A DNA stretch of 64,000 bases, from NCBI GenBank assembly GCA_020431405.1, contig JAGQIK010000115.1:1-64000 (forward strand), read 5' to 3'. The notes under the pieces were generated by a model. The model was not told where the DNA came from. It saw only the letters and a list, made by a program, of their open reading frames with translations, and did no database searches. Positions 1 through 8,200 of the stretch are shown piece after piece. The number at the start of each line of letters is the position of its first letter. The stretch's first letter is position 1. Origin of the DNA: Myxococcales bacterium. Its GTDB lineage: Bacteria > Myxococcota_A > Polyangia > GCA-2747355. The position numbers and the translations under genes are program-made.

Positions 1-346
1 CGGCGGCGGCGCGCGCGCGGCGCACCCGCGCGAGGCCGCGTCGGGCATCAGGTGAGCCGCCCGACAGCTTGGCGGCGCGCCGGTAGTGGCGCTCGGCGTC
101 GTCGAGCTCGCCGGCGCGCAGGTAGTGCCAGGCCAGCGAGAGCTGCAGCATGTAGTCCTGCGGATAGCGCGGCTCGATGGCGGCGAGGGCAGCGGCGGCT
201 GCGGCGCTGTCGCCGCCCTTGGCGAGCTTGGTGGCGCGCCGCAGCGCGAGGTCGTAAGCATCTACCGTCTCGGCGCGCGCGCTGGATGCCGCCAGCAGCG
301 CGACGATCGCGACGAGAAGGGCCTTGTGAGGGGTTTTGCGCGGCAT
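1..346 (-). CDS. TPR-like exported protein (3' end cut by window edge)
   Basis: The first 115 residues of a protein whose C-terminus lies outside the window. The start at 346 is preceded by GGAG six bases upstream. Residues 1-21 are a signal peptide (basic start, then LLVAIVALLAASS, cleavage near ARA-ET). The mature part shows helical-repeat spacing: AYDLALRRATKLAKGGD, then LQLSLAWHYLRAGELDDAERHYRRAAKL, typical of tetratricopeptide repeats. It is probably periplasmic, perhaps a protein-interaction scaffold. The control region upstream (347-434) carries a GTAAG-N6-GTAAA repeat like those in front of the CpxP/CpxR-like genes next door, so it may belong to the same stress regulon. The specific function is unknown. 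Confidence 0.75.
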   Translation of the reverse strand, partial: MPRKTPHKALLVAIVALLAASSARAETVDAYDLALRRATKLAKGGDSAAAAAALAAIEPRYPQDYMLQLSLAWHYLRAGELDDAERHYRRAAKLSGGSPDARRGLARVRRARAAA

Positions 347-411
347 CGCCAGCTCCGGTCAGGGGATGCTGTAGGTGTGACCGGGCTCTGTTAGGGCGAT
401 GCCCGCGCTTT

Positions 412-427
412 GTAAGCGGACGGTAAA
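412..427 (+). promoter_or_regulatory. CpxR-like direct-repeat box 1
   Basis: GTAAG at 412-416 and GTAAA at 423-427, 11 bp start to start, about 65 bp upstream of the TPR gene at 346. It shares TGTAAGCG and the repeat spacing with two boxes in the cpxP/cpxR-like control region. E. coli CpxR binds GTAAA-N5-GTAAA, so the site fits an OmpR-family direct repeat one base wider. Binding is inferred. Confidence 0.5.
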
Positions 428-434
428 GGTCCCG

Positions 435-881
435 CTAGGGGTGCGGCTTGCGAGGCGGGCGGCGCGCCGCGAGGGCCTTGAGCTGGGAGGCGCTGAGCAT
501 GGTGTGAAACTGCAGGCGCGCGTTGACCATCGCCTGCACGCGCTGATTCTCGAGCTGTGCGAGCTGTGCGGCGTAGACGCGCGCGGCGTTGGCGTCGGCC
601 GGGTAGAGCGTGAAGGCCTTGTCGAGGCCGCGGCGCGCGCGCTCGAAGCGTTTGCGCAGCGCCTGCATGCGTGCCCGCTCGCGCGTATCGAGCGTGCGCA
701 GCTGCGAGATCTGCGCGCTGGTGAGGCCGAGGCCGCGCGCCAGCACGGCGTCGCGCCAGATGCCCCAGGGCGGTGGTGGTGGGTGCGGCGGGCGCGCGGG
801 TTGCGCCGCAGCGGGGGGTGTCGGCAGCGCCAACAGCGCGAGCAGCAGGGCGAAGGGCAGAGATCGTCTTCTAAGCATCAT
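435..881 (-). CDS. CpxP/Spy-like periplasmic protein
   Basis: A 148-residue exported protein beginning with two consecutive Met codons after a GGAGG eight bases upstream. Residues 1-27 form a signal peptide ending in PPAAAQ. The mature protein is Pro-rich, then helical and basic, with the Spy/CpxP signature LTxxQ (LTSAQ) near residue 52 and a second, degenerate copy (LSASQ) near the C-terminus. In the CpxP family these motifs sit in a cradle-shaped dimer that binds misfolded envelope proteins and damps the cognate kinase. It is divergent from an OmpR-type regulator and a CpxA-like kinase, the same logic as cpxP-cpxRA in enterobacteria. Sequence identity is low, so a metal-resistance CnrX/ZraP-type role is an alternative. 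Confidence 0.75.
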   Translation of the reverse strand: MMLRRRSLPFALLLALLALPTPPAAAQPARPPHPPPPPWGIWRDAVLARGLGLTSAQISQLRTLDTRERARMQALRKRFERARRGLDKAFTLYPADANAARVYAAQLAQLENQRVQAMVNARLQFHTMLSASQLKALAARRPPRKPHP

Positions 882-924
882 CACGATACCTCCATCGGTG
901 ATGCGAAGAAGGTAGCGACGCGCT

Positions 925-941
925 GTAAGCGCCCTGCTAAG
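925..941 (+). promoter_or_regulatory. CpxR-like direct-repeat box 2
   Basis: GTAAG at 925-929 followed 11 bp later by GCTAA at 936-940, in the divergent region between the CpxP-like gene (start 881) and the response regulator (start 1017). Same TGTAAGCG core as boxes 1 and 3. It sits 33 bp, three helical turns, before box 3. Confidence 0.5.
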
Positions 942-957
942 GCTCGACGCGTGTTTT

Positions 958-973
958 GTAAGCGCCGTGTAAA
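958..973 (+). promoter_or_regulatory. CpxR-like direct-repeat box 3
   Basis: GTAAG at 958-962 and GTAAA at 969-973, 11 bp start to start, about 44 bp upstream of the GTG start of the response regulator. With box 2 it could serve both divergent promoters and autoregulate the system. This is pattern-based; binding is not shown. Confidence 0.5.
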
Positions 974-1016
974 TGTCGATCGTCGTGCGCTGCGGGCCAC
1001 TATTATCTAGAGGCAG

Positions 1017-1730
1017 GTGAGCTCGCAGAACATCCCCATCCTCGTTGTCGACGACGATCCAAAGCTGTGCCGGCTGCTCGCGGAGTACCTCGCACCCTTT
1101 GGCTACGCCGTCGAGGTAGCGCACGACGGCGCCGAAGGCTTGCGTCGCGCGCAGCAGGGGCGTTTCGCCGCGGTGATCCTCGACGTGATGATGCCGGTGA
1201 TGGATGGCACCGAGATGCTGCGCCAGCTGCGTCAGACCTCGGACGTGCCGGTGCTGATGCTCACGGCCCGCGCCGAGGAGACCGACCGCATCGTCGGGCT
1301 CGAGCTCGGCGCCGACGACTACCTGCCCAAGACCTTCTCGCATCGCGAGCTGCTGGCGCGCCTGCGCGCGGTGACGCGGCGCAGTCGGCAGCGACCGGCG
1401 GCGCGGCCGTCGATCCCCGAGCTGCCGTTGATCCTCGGCGAGCTAGCCATCGATCTGGCAGCCCACGAGGTGAGCCTCGCTGGCGAGCCGCTCGAGCTGA
1501 CGCCGGTGGAGTACGAGATCTTGTCCTGCCTGGCGCGCGCGACGGGACGCGTACAGTCGCGCGATCGACTGCTGCAGAAGGTCGCTGGACGTGACTACGA
1601 GTCTTTCGATCGCTCGGTGGACGTTCATATCTCGTCGCTGCGGCGCAAGCTGGGCGACGACCCGAAGCGGCCGCGCTTCATCAAGACCGTACGCTCGGCG
1701 GGCTACATGTTTCTCAAGCAAGGCGACTGA
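1017..1730 (+). CDS. OmpR/PhoB-type response regulator, CpxR-like
   Basis: A 237-residue regulator with a GTG start. The receiver domain (about 6-120) has acidic DDD near 12-14, phosphoacceptor Asp56 in LDVMMPVMDG, MLTAR and Lys105. The C-terminal winged helix (about 135-235) has SVDVHISSLRRKLGDDP and the YMF end typical of OmpR-family DNA binders. The stretch VLMLTARAEETDR-VGLELGADDYLPK closely resembles CpxR. One oddity: the Pro normally after the conserved receiver Lys is Thr106 (KTF instead of KPF). It lies nine bases before its kinase and divergent from a CpxP-like gene, so it probably controls envelope stress through the GTAAG repeats upstream. Confidence 0.88.
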   Translation: MSSQNIPILVVDDDPKLCRLLAEYLAPFGYAVEVAHDGAEGLRRAQQGRFAAVILDVMMPVMDGTEMLRQLRQTSDVPVLMLTARAEETDRIVGLELGADDYLPKTFSHRELLARLRAVTRRSRQRPAARPSIPELPLILGELAIDLAAHEVSLAGEPLELTPVEYEILSCLARATGRVQSRDRLLQKVAGRDYESFDRSVDVHISSLRRKLGDDPKRPRFIKTVRSAGYMFLKQGD

Positions 1731-1739
1731 GGCCTCGCG

Positions 1740-3266
1740 ATGTGGCGCCGACTGCCGCTCTTCGCGCGCATCTTGGTGTTCTTCTTCGCCAACCTGATCG
1801 TGGTGGGGCTGGTGGTGTTGGGCGCGCTGCGGCTGCGTTTCGCGCTGGGCCCCGATCCGATGGTCTCGCTGGCGCACCAGCTGGCGTTCGAGCTGGAGAG
1901 CGTCTCGCCAACCCGCTGGGACGCCGCGCTGGCCAAGCGCTCGCGCGTGGCCGGCGTGACGCTGCACCTCTACACGCCCCACGGCGAGCGCTTGGCCGGG
2001 CCGAAGATCGCGTTGCCCGAGCGCGTGCGCGCGCGGCTCGCCGGCCCGCGGCCCGCGGTAGGCCCGCCTGGCAAGCTTCCCGCGGCAGGCCCGCCTGGCA
2101 AGCGGCCACCGCCGCCGTGGGCCAAGGGCAAACATCCGCCGCCCAAGGGACCGCCGCTGCTGCCACCGCCGCCGCCGCTGGGGCCCGGTGCGGGCGCTGG
2201 TCAGCTGTTCTCGGTGCGAAGCGCGTCACCCACACGATATTGGGTCGGCGTGCCCGTGGTGCTGCATCCGACCGGTCAGGGGCCGCCCCGTGCGCCGGCC
2301 GTGGTGTTGGCCTCGTCGAGCTCGATCACCGGCGGCGGGTTGTTCTTCGATCCGTGGCCTTGGGTGCTCGTGGTGGCAATGATCGTCGCGCTGTCGACGC
2401 TGCTGTGGCTGCCGCTGGTGCGCAGCGTGACGCGACCGCTGCGGCGCATGACCGAGGTCACCGAGCAGATCGCCGCCGGCAAGTTCGACGCGCGGCTCGA
2501 CGAGCGGCGCGGCGACGAGATCGGACGGCTGTCGCGCGCGATCAACGAGATGTCGCAGCGTCTGGCGGGCCTCGTGGGCAGCCAGCGTCGCCTCATCGGC
2601 GACGTGGCGCACGAGCTCGGCTCGCCCATCGCGCGCATCGAGGTCGGCCTCGCCGTGCTCGGCCAGCGTCTCGAGCAGACACGCCAGGCGGCGCCCGGCG
2701 AAGCTGACGAGGACGACCGCGCGCGCGTCGAGGACCTCGCCGCCGACGTGAGCCACATGTCGCAGCTGGTCGAGGAGCTGCTCGCGTTCGCGCGCGCCGA
2801 GCTCGAGCCGTCGCGTGTCTCGCTCGAGCAGACGACCCTCGCCGAGCTGGTGCAGCGCGTGGTGGCGCGCGAGCAGCGCGGCCGCTGCGAGATCGAGGTC
2901 GACATCGACGCGTCGATCGAGATCATCGCCGACCCGCGGCTCGTCGCTCGTGCGGTGGGCAACCTGGTGCGCAACGCCGTGCGCTACGCGGGCGACGAAG
3001 GCGCCATCGAGGTCGCGGCGGAGCGCGCCGGCGAGCGCGTGCGGCTCGAGGTGCGCGATCGTGGGGCTGGTGTGCCGGAGGCGCACCTGGCCGATCTGTT
3101 CGAGCCGTTCTATCGCGTCGACGACGCGCGCAGCTCGCACAGCGGCGGCACCGGCCTGGGGCTGGCGATCGTCAAGCGCTGCGTGGAGGCCTGCGGCGGC
3201 AGCGTGGTGGCGCGCAACCGCGAGGGCGGCGGGTTGGTGGTGCAGCTCGAGCTCGACGGCTGCTAG
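1740..3266 (+). CDS. CpxA-like sensor histidine kinase
   Basis: A 508-residue inner-membrane kinase. A first membrane helix (about 10-35) is followed by a periplasmic sensor with a long Pro/Gly/Lys-rich stretch (about 104-153) holding an in-frame duplication of GPPGK. A second helix near 208-230 leads to HAMP, then the HisKA box with phosphoacceptor His291 in DVAHELGSP, the N box (NLVRNAVRYA), G1 (DRGAG) and G2 (GGTGLGLAIV). The H box has GSP where CpxA-type kinases usually have RTP. It follows the response regulator by nine bases, so the two are surely one operon and a cognate pair. Its stop codon overlaps the stop of the opposite gene in a shared CTAG. Confidence 0.88.
   Translation: MWRRLPLFARILVFFFANLIVVGLVVLGALRLRFALGPDPMVSLAHQLAFELESVSPTRWDAALAKRSRVAGVTLHLYTPHGERLAGPKIALPERVRARLAGPRPAVGPPGKLPAAGPPGKRPPPPWAKGKHPPPKGPPLLPPPPPLGPGAGAGQLFSVRSASPTRYWVGVPVVLHPTGQGPPRAPAVVLASSSSITGGGLFFDPWPWVLVVAMIVALSTLLWLPLVRSVTRPLRRMTEVTEQIAAGKFDARLDERRGDEIGRLSRAINEMSQRLAGLVGSQRRLIGDVAHELGSPIARIEVGLAVLGQRLEQTRQAAPGEADEDDRARVEDLAADVSHMSQLVEELLAFARAELEPSRVSLEQTTLAELVQRVVAREQRGRCEIEVDIDASIEIIADPRLVARAVGNLVRNAVRYAGDEGAIEVAAERAGERVRLEVRDRGAGVPEAHLADLFEPFYRVDDARSSHSGGTGLGLAIVKRCVEACGGSVVARNREGGGLVVQLELDGC
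2052..2102 (+). repeat. In-frame 27-bp tandem duplication in kinase sensor region
   Basis: A 24-bp core at 2052-2075 is repeated at 2079-2102 with one base changed, 27 bp start to start. It encodes two successive nine-residue units, PAVGPPGKL and PAAGPPGKR, in the periplasmic part of the CpxA-like kinase. Confidence 0.8.
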
Positions 3267-5869
3267 CGCTTGGCCCTGAGCGGCAGTGAGAGGTGCACGG
3301 TGGTGCCCTGGCCGTGCGTGCTCTCGATGCTGATGCGGCAGCCCATCTCTTCCATCGAGCGCTTGGCCAGCGGCAATCCGAGGCCGAGGCCGATGCGGCC
3401 GGGCCCTTTGGTGGTGAAGTCGAAGTCGAACAGCTTGGGCAAGCGTCTCTCCTCGATGCCCTTGCCGTCGTCGGCGATGTCGATGGTGATCTCGTCGTCA
3501 CGGCGCGAGACCGTGATCGTGATCGTGCCGCGGTCGCCGATCGCTTCGGTGGCATTCTGCAGCAGGTTGAGCAGCACCTGATTGAGGCGCGCGGGACGGC
3601 AGCGCACCGTTGGCTGCTCGGCGTAGTCGCGCGCGACGTCGATGCGCCCCTCGATGCGCGGGCCGAGCACGACCAGCGCGTTGTCGATGGCCTGGCACAG
3701 CGGTACGTCTTTTTGCGTGGCCTCGTCGAGCGCGACGAAGGACTGCAGGCTGCCCATGATCTGAGTGATGCGGTCGCTGCTGCCTTCGATGGTCTCGCTC
3801 GAGCTCTGAGCTACCGTCAACGCGCGGTCGACCCGCTTGGTCGCCGTGCTCGGCTCCTGCCACTGCGCCAGCTTGGCCAAGCTGGCGCGCATGGTCTGCG
3901 ATGCGGATCGCATGGCGCCCAGCGGCGAGTTGATCTCGTGCACGATGCCAGCGACGAGGCGGCCCAACATCGCCTCCTTCTGCGACTCGATGAGGTGTCC
4001 CTGCGCGTTCTTGAGGTACTCGAGGGCGTCGCGCAGCTCGCGCGTGCGCTCGGCCACCTGCACCTCGAGGCCGTCCTTTAGCTCCGCGATCTCGGCGAAG
4101 GCTTGCGCGCTGTCGATGGCCATCGCGGCTTGGTTTGCGAGGGTCTCGACCAGCGCCACGTCCTCGTCATCGAGGATCTGATCGTTGACCTTGGGGCCGA
4201 GACACAGCACGCCGGCGACGTCGTCGCCACCCGCGCCGCCCACCAGCGGCACCATCGTCTCGAGCCCGAAGCGCGACCAGAACGTCTCGTCTGGTCGCGT
4301 CGGCTGCTCGAGGTTGTCGAAGGCGGTCACGATCTCTTTGCTCGTCATGCAGCGCGTGATCGGCTCGTGCTGGCCTGCGACGAGCGCCTCGGGCAGGTCG
4401 GTGGGCGCCTGCTTTCGCGTGACGCCGCGCGGTGTGGGCAGTCGCAGCGTCACCAGCGCGTCAGGGCGGCGCGGATGGCGTACCGCCAGAAAGCCATGCG
4501 AGAGGCCCATGGCTTCGATCAACGCGCGCGACAGCGTGCTCGCCACGCGGTCGAGCGAGCGCGTGCGCGCCAGCTCGTTGCTCGCTGCGAGCACGGCCTG
4601 TTGGTAGATGTGGCGCGAGCGGAAGAAGAAGCGGTCGATGAAGCGCTGCAGGCGCAGCCGCAAAAGCCCCACCACGACCACCAGCGCCGCGACCGCGATG
4701 ACAGTCTGCGCGGCCGAGCTGGTACGCATGCCGATGGCGCGCAAGCCGAACACGCTGATCAGCAGGTACGCCAGCGCGAGGCCGAAGGAGAGCAGGCCAT
4801 AGGTCAGGCCCTTGCGCAGCACCACGCGCATGTCGAAGAGACGACGCCGCACGATGGCGATGGTGATCAGCAGCGGAAACAGCGCGAACGTGGCGAGGCT
4901 GATGTAGCGCACCCACGCCGCTGTGCCGAAAAGCACCTGCCACAGCACGTGCACCGTCGGGGGGACGAACGACAGCAGGGTGGCTGTCATGAACAGGCGC
5001 GCTCGCCGCCGGCGTCCAAGCGGCGTCGATTTGCGCAAGAAAGAGAGGCAGATGCCCGTGCTGACCAGCAGCGTGAGCAGCAGCAGCGCCGCACCCAGCG
5101 AGGCGGCGATGGCTTCGCCCGAGAGGCCGGGACGGTCGAGCAGCTGCAGCGAGAACGTCGTCAGCGCCAGCGCGACGCCGGCCAGCAGAAACGCGAGCTG
5201 CAGCCTGCGAGCCCAGCTCTGGCGATGGCAGCCGGTGAACGTGCAGGCCAGGTGCAACATGCCTGGCGCTACCAGCGGGAACGCGAGCACCAGCTTGATG
5301 CTCGCCACCACGTCGCCGAGGCGGTCGAACGGCGGCACCGCGGCGACGGGCACCGAGATGATGATGCCGAAGGCGAGCAGCGGCGTTGCCGCGGCGTCCT
5401 CGGGGCGCCGCAGCCAGACGAACACGCCCAGACCCAGATAGAACAGTCCGAGCAGGTGAAAGAGGTACAGGTCGTGAAAGACGCTGAAGTAGTCCTCGCC
5501 GCTCATGCGGCGTGTCGGGTGCTCGACGCGAAGAGCCTTGCCCGCCGTGTCGCGCAGCGACAACACGTTGCGCTCGCCGAGTGGCCGCACGGCGGCGCGC
5601 GCGCCCGCCAGGCGCTGGCCGTAGGGCAGCTCGGCTACGGGTCGGCCGTTGATCTCGACGAGGCGCAGCGGTACGCGCAGCGCCGCGACGCTGGCTAACG
5701 CCCGCGGCGAGGCCGGCACGGCGAAGACCTCGCCGCCGCTCGCCGTGTGCAGCAGAAAGCCCGGCGCGACACGACCGACAAAGCGCGTCGACGTGAAGAG
5801 CGCCCACAGGTGAAACAGCACCACCGCGGCGAGCAAGACCTTGGACCAGCGCGCGCGCATCGACGGCAT
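3263..5869 (-). CDS. Multi-transmembrane sensor histidine kinase with GAF domain
   Basis: An 868-residue kinase. Residues 8-26 form a membrane helix. An extracytoplasmic segment follows (about 30-130; it includes LRLVEINGRPVAEL, reminiscent of a PDZ fold), then about seven membrane helices (about 130-400). A GAF-like domain (about 430-590) and a coiled coil with ERTRELRDALEYL lead to a HisKA box with His644 in VHEINSPLG, then a HATPase_c domain with NLLQNATEA, ADDGKGI, FTTK and GLGLGL. The N/G boxes and INSPLG resemble the NtrB/HupT-like branch. No response regulator adjoins it, so the partner is unknown. The start could be Met 5869 or Met 5860; neither has a good ribosome site. It lies 85 bases after the DRE-TIM gene and may be cotranscribed. 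Confidence 0.82.
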   Translation of the reverse strand: MPSMRARWSKVLLAAVVLFHLWALFTSTRFVGRVAPGFLLHTASGGEVFAVPASPRALASVAALRVPLRLVEINGRPVAELPYGQRLAGARAAVRPLGERNVLSLRDTAGKALRVEHPTRRMSGEDYFSVFHDLYLFHLLGLFYLGLGVFVWLRRPEDAAATPLLAFGIIISVPVAAVPPFDRLGDVVASIKLVLAFPLVAPGMLHLACTFTGCHRQSWARRLQLAFLLAGVALALTTFSLQLLDRPGLSGEAIAASLGAALLLLTLLVSTGICLSFLRKSTPLGRRRRARLFMTATLLSFVPPTVHVLWQVLFGTAAWVRYISLATFALFPLLITIAIVRRRLFDMRVVLRKGLTYGLLSFGLALAYLLISVFGLRAIGMRTSSAAQTVIAVAALVVVVGLLRLRLQRFIDRFFFRSRHIYQQAVLAASNELARTRSLDRVASTLSRALIEAMGLSHGFLAVRHPRRPDALVTLRLPTPRGVTRKQAPTDLPEALVAGQHEPITRCMTSKEIVTAFDNLEQPTRPDETFWSRFGLETMVPLVGGAGGDDVAGVLCLGPKVNDQILDDEDVALVETLANQAAMAIDSAQAFAEIAELKDGLEVQVAERTRELRDALEYLKNAQGHLIESQKEAMLGRLVAGIVHEINSPLGAMRSASQTMRASLAKLAQWQEPSTATKRVDRALTVAQSSSETIEGSSDRITQIMGSLQSFVALDEATQKDVPLCQAIDNALVVLGPRIEGRIDVARDYAEQPTVRCRPARLNQVLLNLLQNATEAIGDRGTITITVSRRDDEITIDIADDGKGIEERRLPKLFDFDFTTKGPGRIGLGLGLPLAKRSMEEMGCRISIESTHGQGTTVHLSLPLRAKR

Positions 5870-5954
5870 CGTAGCATCGCGCCCGCACCGCGAGGGCCCG
5901 ACGACGGTGCTCGAGACCGCGAGAGAATGGTGCTCGGGAGGTAGCCGGCTAGCT

Positions 5955-7184
5955 CTAGCGACCGACCTCGAAGCGCGCCACCTCGTCTTCGATCTCGCGC
6001 TCCTCGAGCGTGCTCTTGGAGCGCTTGGCGCGCTCGAAGATCGCTTCGACCAGATCGGGGTCGGCCTCGCGGCCGCGCTGTTCGAGCCACCACACGACGT
6101 TGGAGCGGCCGCTCATCGGGCCGATCTCGATCACCTGGCGCCGGCCGATCAGGCTGGCGGGCACTGACGAGTAGATGCGGTCCGCCAGCCAGTCGTCACC
6201 CTTCGCGCGCGCCTTGACGATCGCCGCGGCGTGTACGCCCGTTCCGGTGCGAAAGGCGTCCTTGCCGATCACCGGATAGTTGTCGGGCAGCGTCGCGCCG
6301 GTGGTGCGTGCGACGAGCTCGCAGTAGGCGGGCAGCGTGCGCAGGTCCTGCTCGCGCCAGTCGAGCAGCGAGAGGTTGACCAGCAGCAGGTCGAGCGGCG
6401 TGTTGCCGACGCGCTCGCCGATGCCGAGCGCGGTGCCGTGCAGTCGATCGACGCCCGCCTCGGCGGCGGCGAGCGCGCAGATGACGGCCATGCCGCGATC
6501 GCGGTGGCCGTGCCAGTCGATGCCGATGTCTTCGCCGACCACTTCGCGCACGAAGCGCACCACGCGGCGCGCGCCGTTGGGTGTGGCGTGACCCACGGTG
6601 TCGGCGATGCAGACGCGGCTGGCCCCGGCGTCGATGGCGGTGCGGTACAGGCGCCGCAGATCGTCGGGCTGCGCGCGCGTGGTGTCTTCGGTGACGAACA
6701 TCGCGGGCAGCCCGCTTCCGACGGCGAAGCTGACGGCTCGTTCGGCGAGCGACAGCACGTGGTCGAGGTCCCAGCTCTCGGCGAAGTGTCGGATCGGCGA
6801 GGAGCCGACGAAGCAGGCCGCCTCGATGGCGATGCCGGTGCGCTGCGAGATGTCGGCGATGTGCTCGATGTCGCCCTCGACGGTGCGCGCGGCGCAGTTG
6901 GGCGTGATCGGCAGGTTCTGGTCGGCGATCTCTCGAGCGAGCCGCTCGACGTCGGCCACCACGTGCGCCCCCGCGCCCGGCAGGCCGAGGTTCACCGCGT
7001 CGATGCCGAGCTCGACCATGCAGTGCAGCATCTGGAGCTTCTCGTCGAGCGTTGGCGACTTGACCGACGGCGACTGCAGCCCGTCTCGCAAGGTCTCGTC
7101 GAGCACCTCGATGCGGCCGCGCGCGGGTTTGATCTCGCCTACCTGGTTCCAGTCGTAGATCAGGTCCGATTCGCGCAACGACAT
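5955..7184 (-). CDS. DRE-TIM metallolyase (HMGL/isopropylmalate synthase-like)
   Basis: A 409-residue TIM-barrel enzyme. Metal and catalytic signatures are clear: LDETLRDGLQSP near residue 28, the HxH metal motif in IDWHGHRDRG and GIGERVGNTPLD, as in 2-isopropylmalate, homocitrate and citramalate synthases. These enzymes join an acyl-CoA to an oxo acid (synthases) or cleave the product (HMG-CoA lyase). No LeuA-type C-terminal allosteric domain is visible, so feedback control by an amino acid is unlikely. The start at 7184 is two bases after the stop of the hydroxylase FAD subunit, which suggests one operon with the 4-hydroxybenzoyl-CoA reductase-like genes. The substrate cannot be read from sequence. 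Confidence 0.8.
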   Translation of the reverse strand: MSLRESDLIYDWNQVGEIKPARGRIEVLDETLRDGLQSPSVKSPTLDEKLQMLHCMVELGIDAVNLGLPGAGAHVVADVERLAREIADQNLPITPNCAARTVEGDIEHIADISQRTGIAIEAACFVGSSPIRHFAESWDLDHVLSLAERAVSFAVGSGLPAMFVTEDTTRAQPDDLRRLYRTAIDAGASRVCIADTVGHATPNGARRVVRFVREVVGEDIGIDWHGHRDRGMAVICALAAAEAGVDRLHGTALGIGERVGNTPLDLLLVNLSLLDWREQDLRTLPAYCELVARTTGATLPDNYPVIGKDAFRTGTGVHAAAIVKARAKGDDWLADRIYSSVPASLIGRRQVIEIGPMSGRSNVVWWLEQRGREADPDLVEAIFERAKRSKSTLEEREIEDEVARFEVGR

Positions 7185-7186
7185 GG

Positions 7187-8200
7187 CTACGCCCCGAGCT
7201 CGCGCAGAGCGGTCGCGATGGTGATCTGGCACATCTTCTTGCGCCAGCTCATGTGAAAGTCGGTGTTGTCGAGCGGCTTGGCCGGCCGCGCTGCGGCGCG
7301 AGCGAAGGCCTCGATGCGCGCGTCGTCGAGCTCGTGGCCGACGAGCTCGCTGGTGTCGACGCGCAGCGGGCGCGAGGCGACGGCGCCGAGCGCCAGCGCC
7401 GCCTTCACGACGCGGCCAGCGTCGTCGAGCGTTAGCGAGGCGCCGACGCCGAGCACGGGAAAGTCGAACGCGCCGCGGCGACGCACCTTGTGATACGTCG
7501 AGCGCTGACCGGCAGGGTAGGGCGGAAGGTGGATCGCGGCGACGATCTCGTCGCGCCGCTTGGTCAGGTAGGCCATGCCGTCGTCGGCGTAGAGCTCGGC
7601 GAGCGGGATGCGGCGCTTGCTATCGGCCGACGCCAGCGTGACCTCGGCGCCGAGCGCCAGCAGCGCCGGCGCGCAGTCGCTCGAGGAGACAGCCCAGCAG
7701 CGCGGGCTGCTCGTCGCGACCCAGCAGACGGGCGACGGCTCGGCGACCTTCTCGACGGCTTCGCCGCGCGGCGCCTTCATACAAAAGCCGATCGCCTGGC
7801 GCCACTCGTGGTTCTGGTTGTAGTAGTTGCAGCGCGTGTCGAGGCAGAGGTTGCCGCCGAGGGTGCCGACGTTGCGGATGTGCGGCGTGGCGACCTTGCT
7901 CGCGGCGAGCATCAGCGCGCGCTGACCTGCGGCGAGCTCGGCGAGCGCTGCAACGCGTGTCAGCGTCAGCCCCGCGCCGATGCTCAGCGTGCCGTCGGCG
8001 TCGCGCTCGACGCGTCGCAGCTCGTCGACGCGGCGCAGCGAGATCAGCACCGCGGGCGTCTGCTGGCGCCGCTTCATGTTGGGCACCAGGTCCGTGCCGC
8101 CGGCGATGACGCGCGCGGCAGGCCCGTGCTCGCGCAGCAGCTGCGCCGCCTCGTCGAGGCTGCGCGGGGCGTGATAGGCGAAGCTCGGCACGCGCATCAT
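7187..8200 (-). CDS. hcrB: 4-hydroxybenzoyl-CoA reductase beta subunit (FAD, [4Fe-4S])
   Basis: A 337-residue FAD-binding subunit of the xanthine-dehydrogenase family. FAD motifs: AGGTDL near 35-40 and TLGGNLCLDTRC near 108-119. Unlike ordinary xanthine dehydrogenase subunits it has an inserted loop after LGGN that starts TRCNYYNQNHEWR and carries further Cys residues (FCMK, VCWV, RCW, SDC). In the 4-hydroxybenzoyl-CoA reductase beta subunit this loop holds an extra [4Fe-4S] cluster that feeds electrons backwards from ferredoxin. The first of two ATG codons is preceded by a strong GGAGGTG and overlaps the alpha-subunit stop (ATGA). The enzyme should remove the para-hydroxyl from 4-hydroxybenzoyl-CoA to give benzoyl-CoA. 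Confidence 0.85.
   Translation of the reverse strand: MMRVPSFAYHAPRSLDEAAQLLREHGPAARVIAGGTDLVPNMKRRQQTPAVLISLRRVDELRRVERDADGTLSIGAGLTLTRVAALAELAAGQRALMLAASKVATPHIRNVGTLGGNLCLDTRCNYYNQNHEWRQAIGFCMKAPRGEAVEKVAEPSPVCWVATSSPRCWAVSSSDCAPALLALGAEVTLASADSKRRIPLAELYADDGMAYLTKRRDEIVAAIHLPPYPAGQRSTYHKVRRRGAFDFPVLGVGASLTLDDAGRVVKAALALGAVASRPLRVDTSELVGHELDDARIEAFARAAARPAKPLDNTDFHMSWRKKMCQITIATALRELGA

Noticed and set aside
4103-5698. Long plus-strand frame across the 868-residue kinase
   Set aside because: Antisense to a protein with clear kinase boxes; its product is Arg/Gln/Ala-rich low-complexity and lacks domains, a GC-rich shadow.
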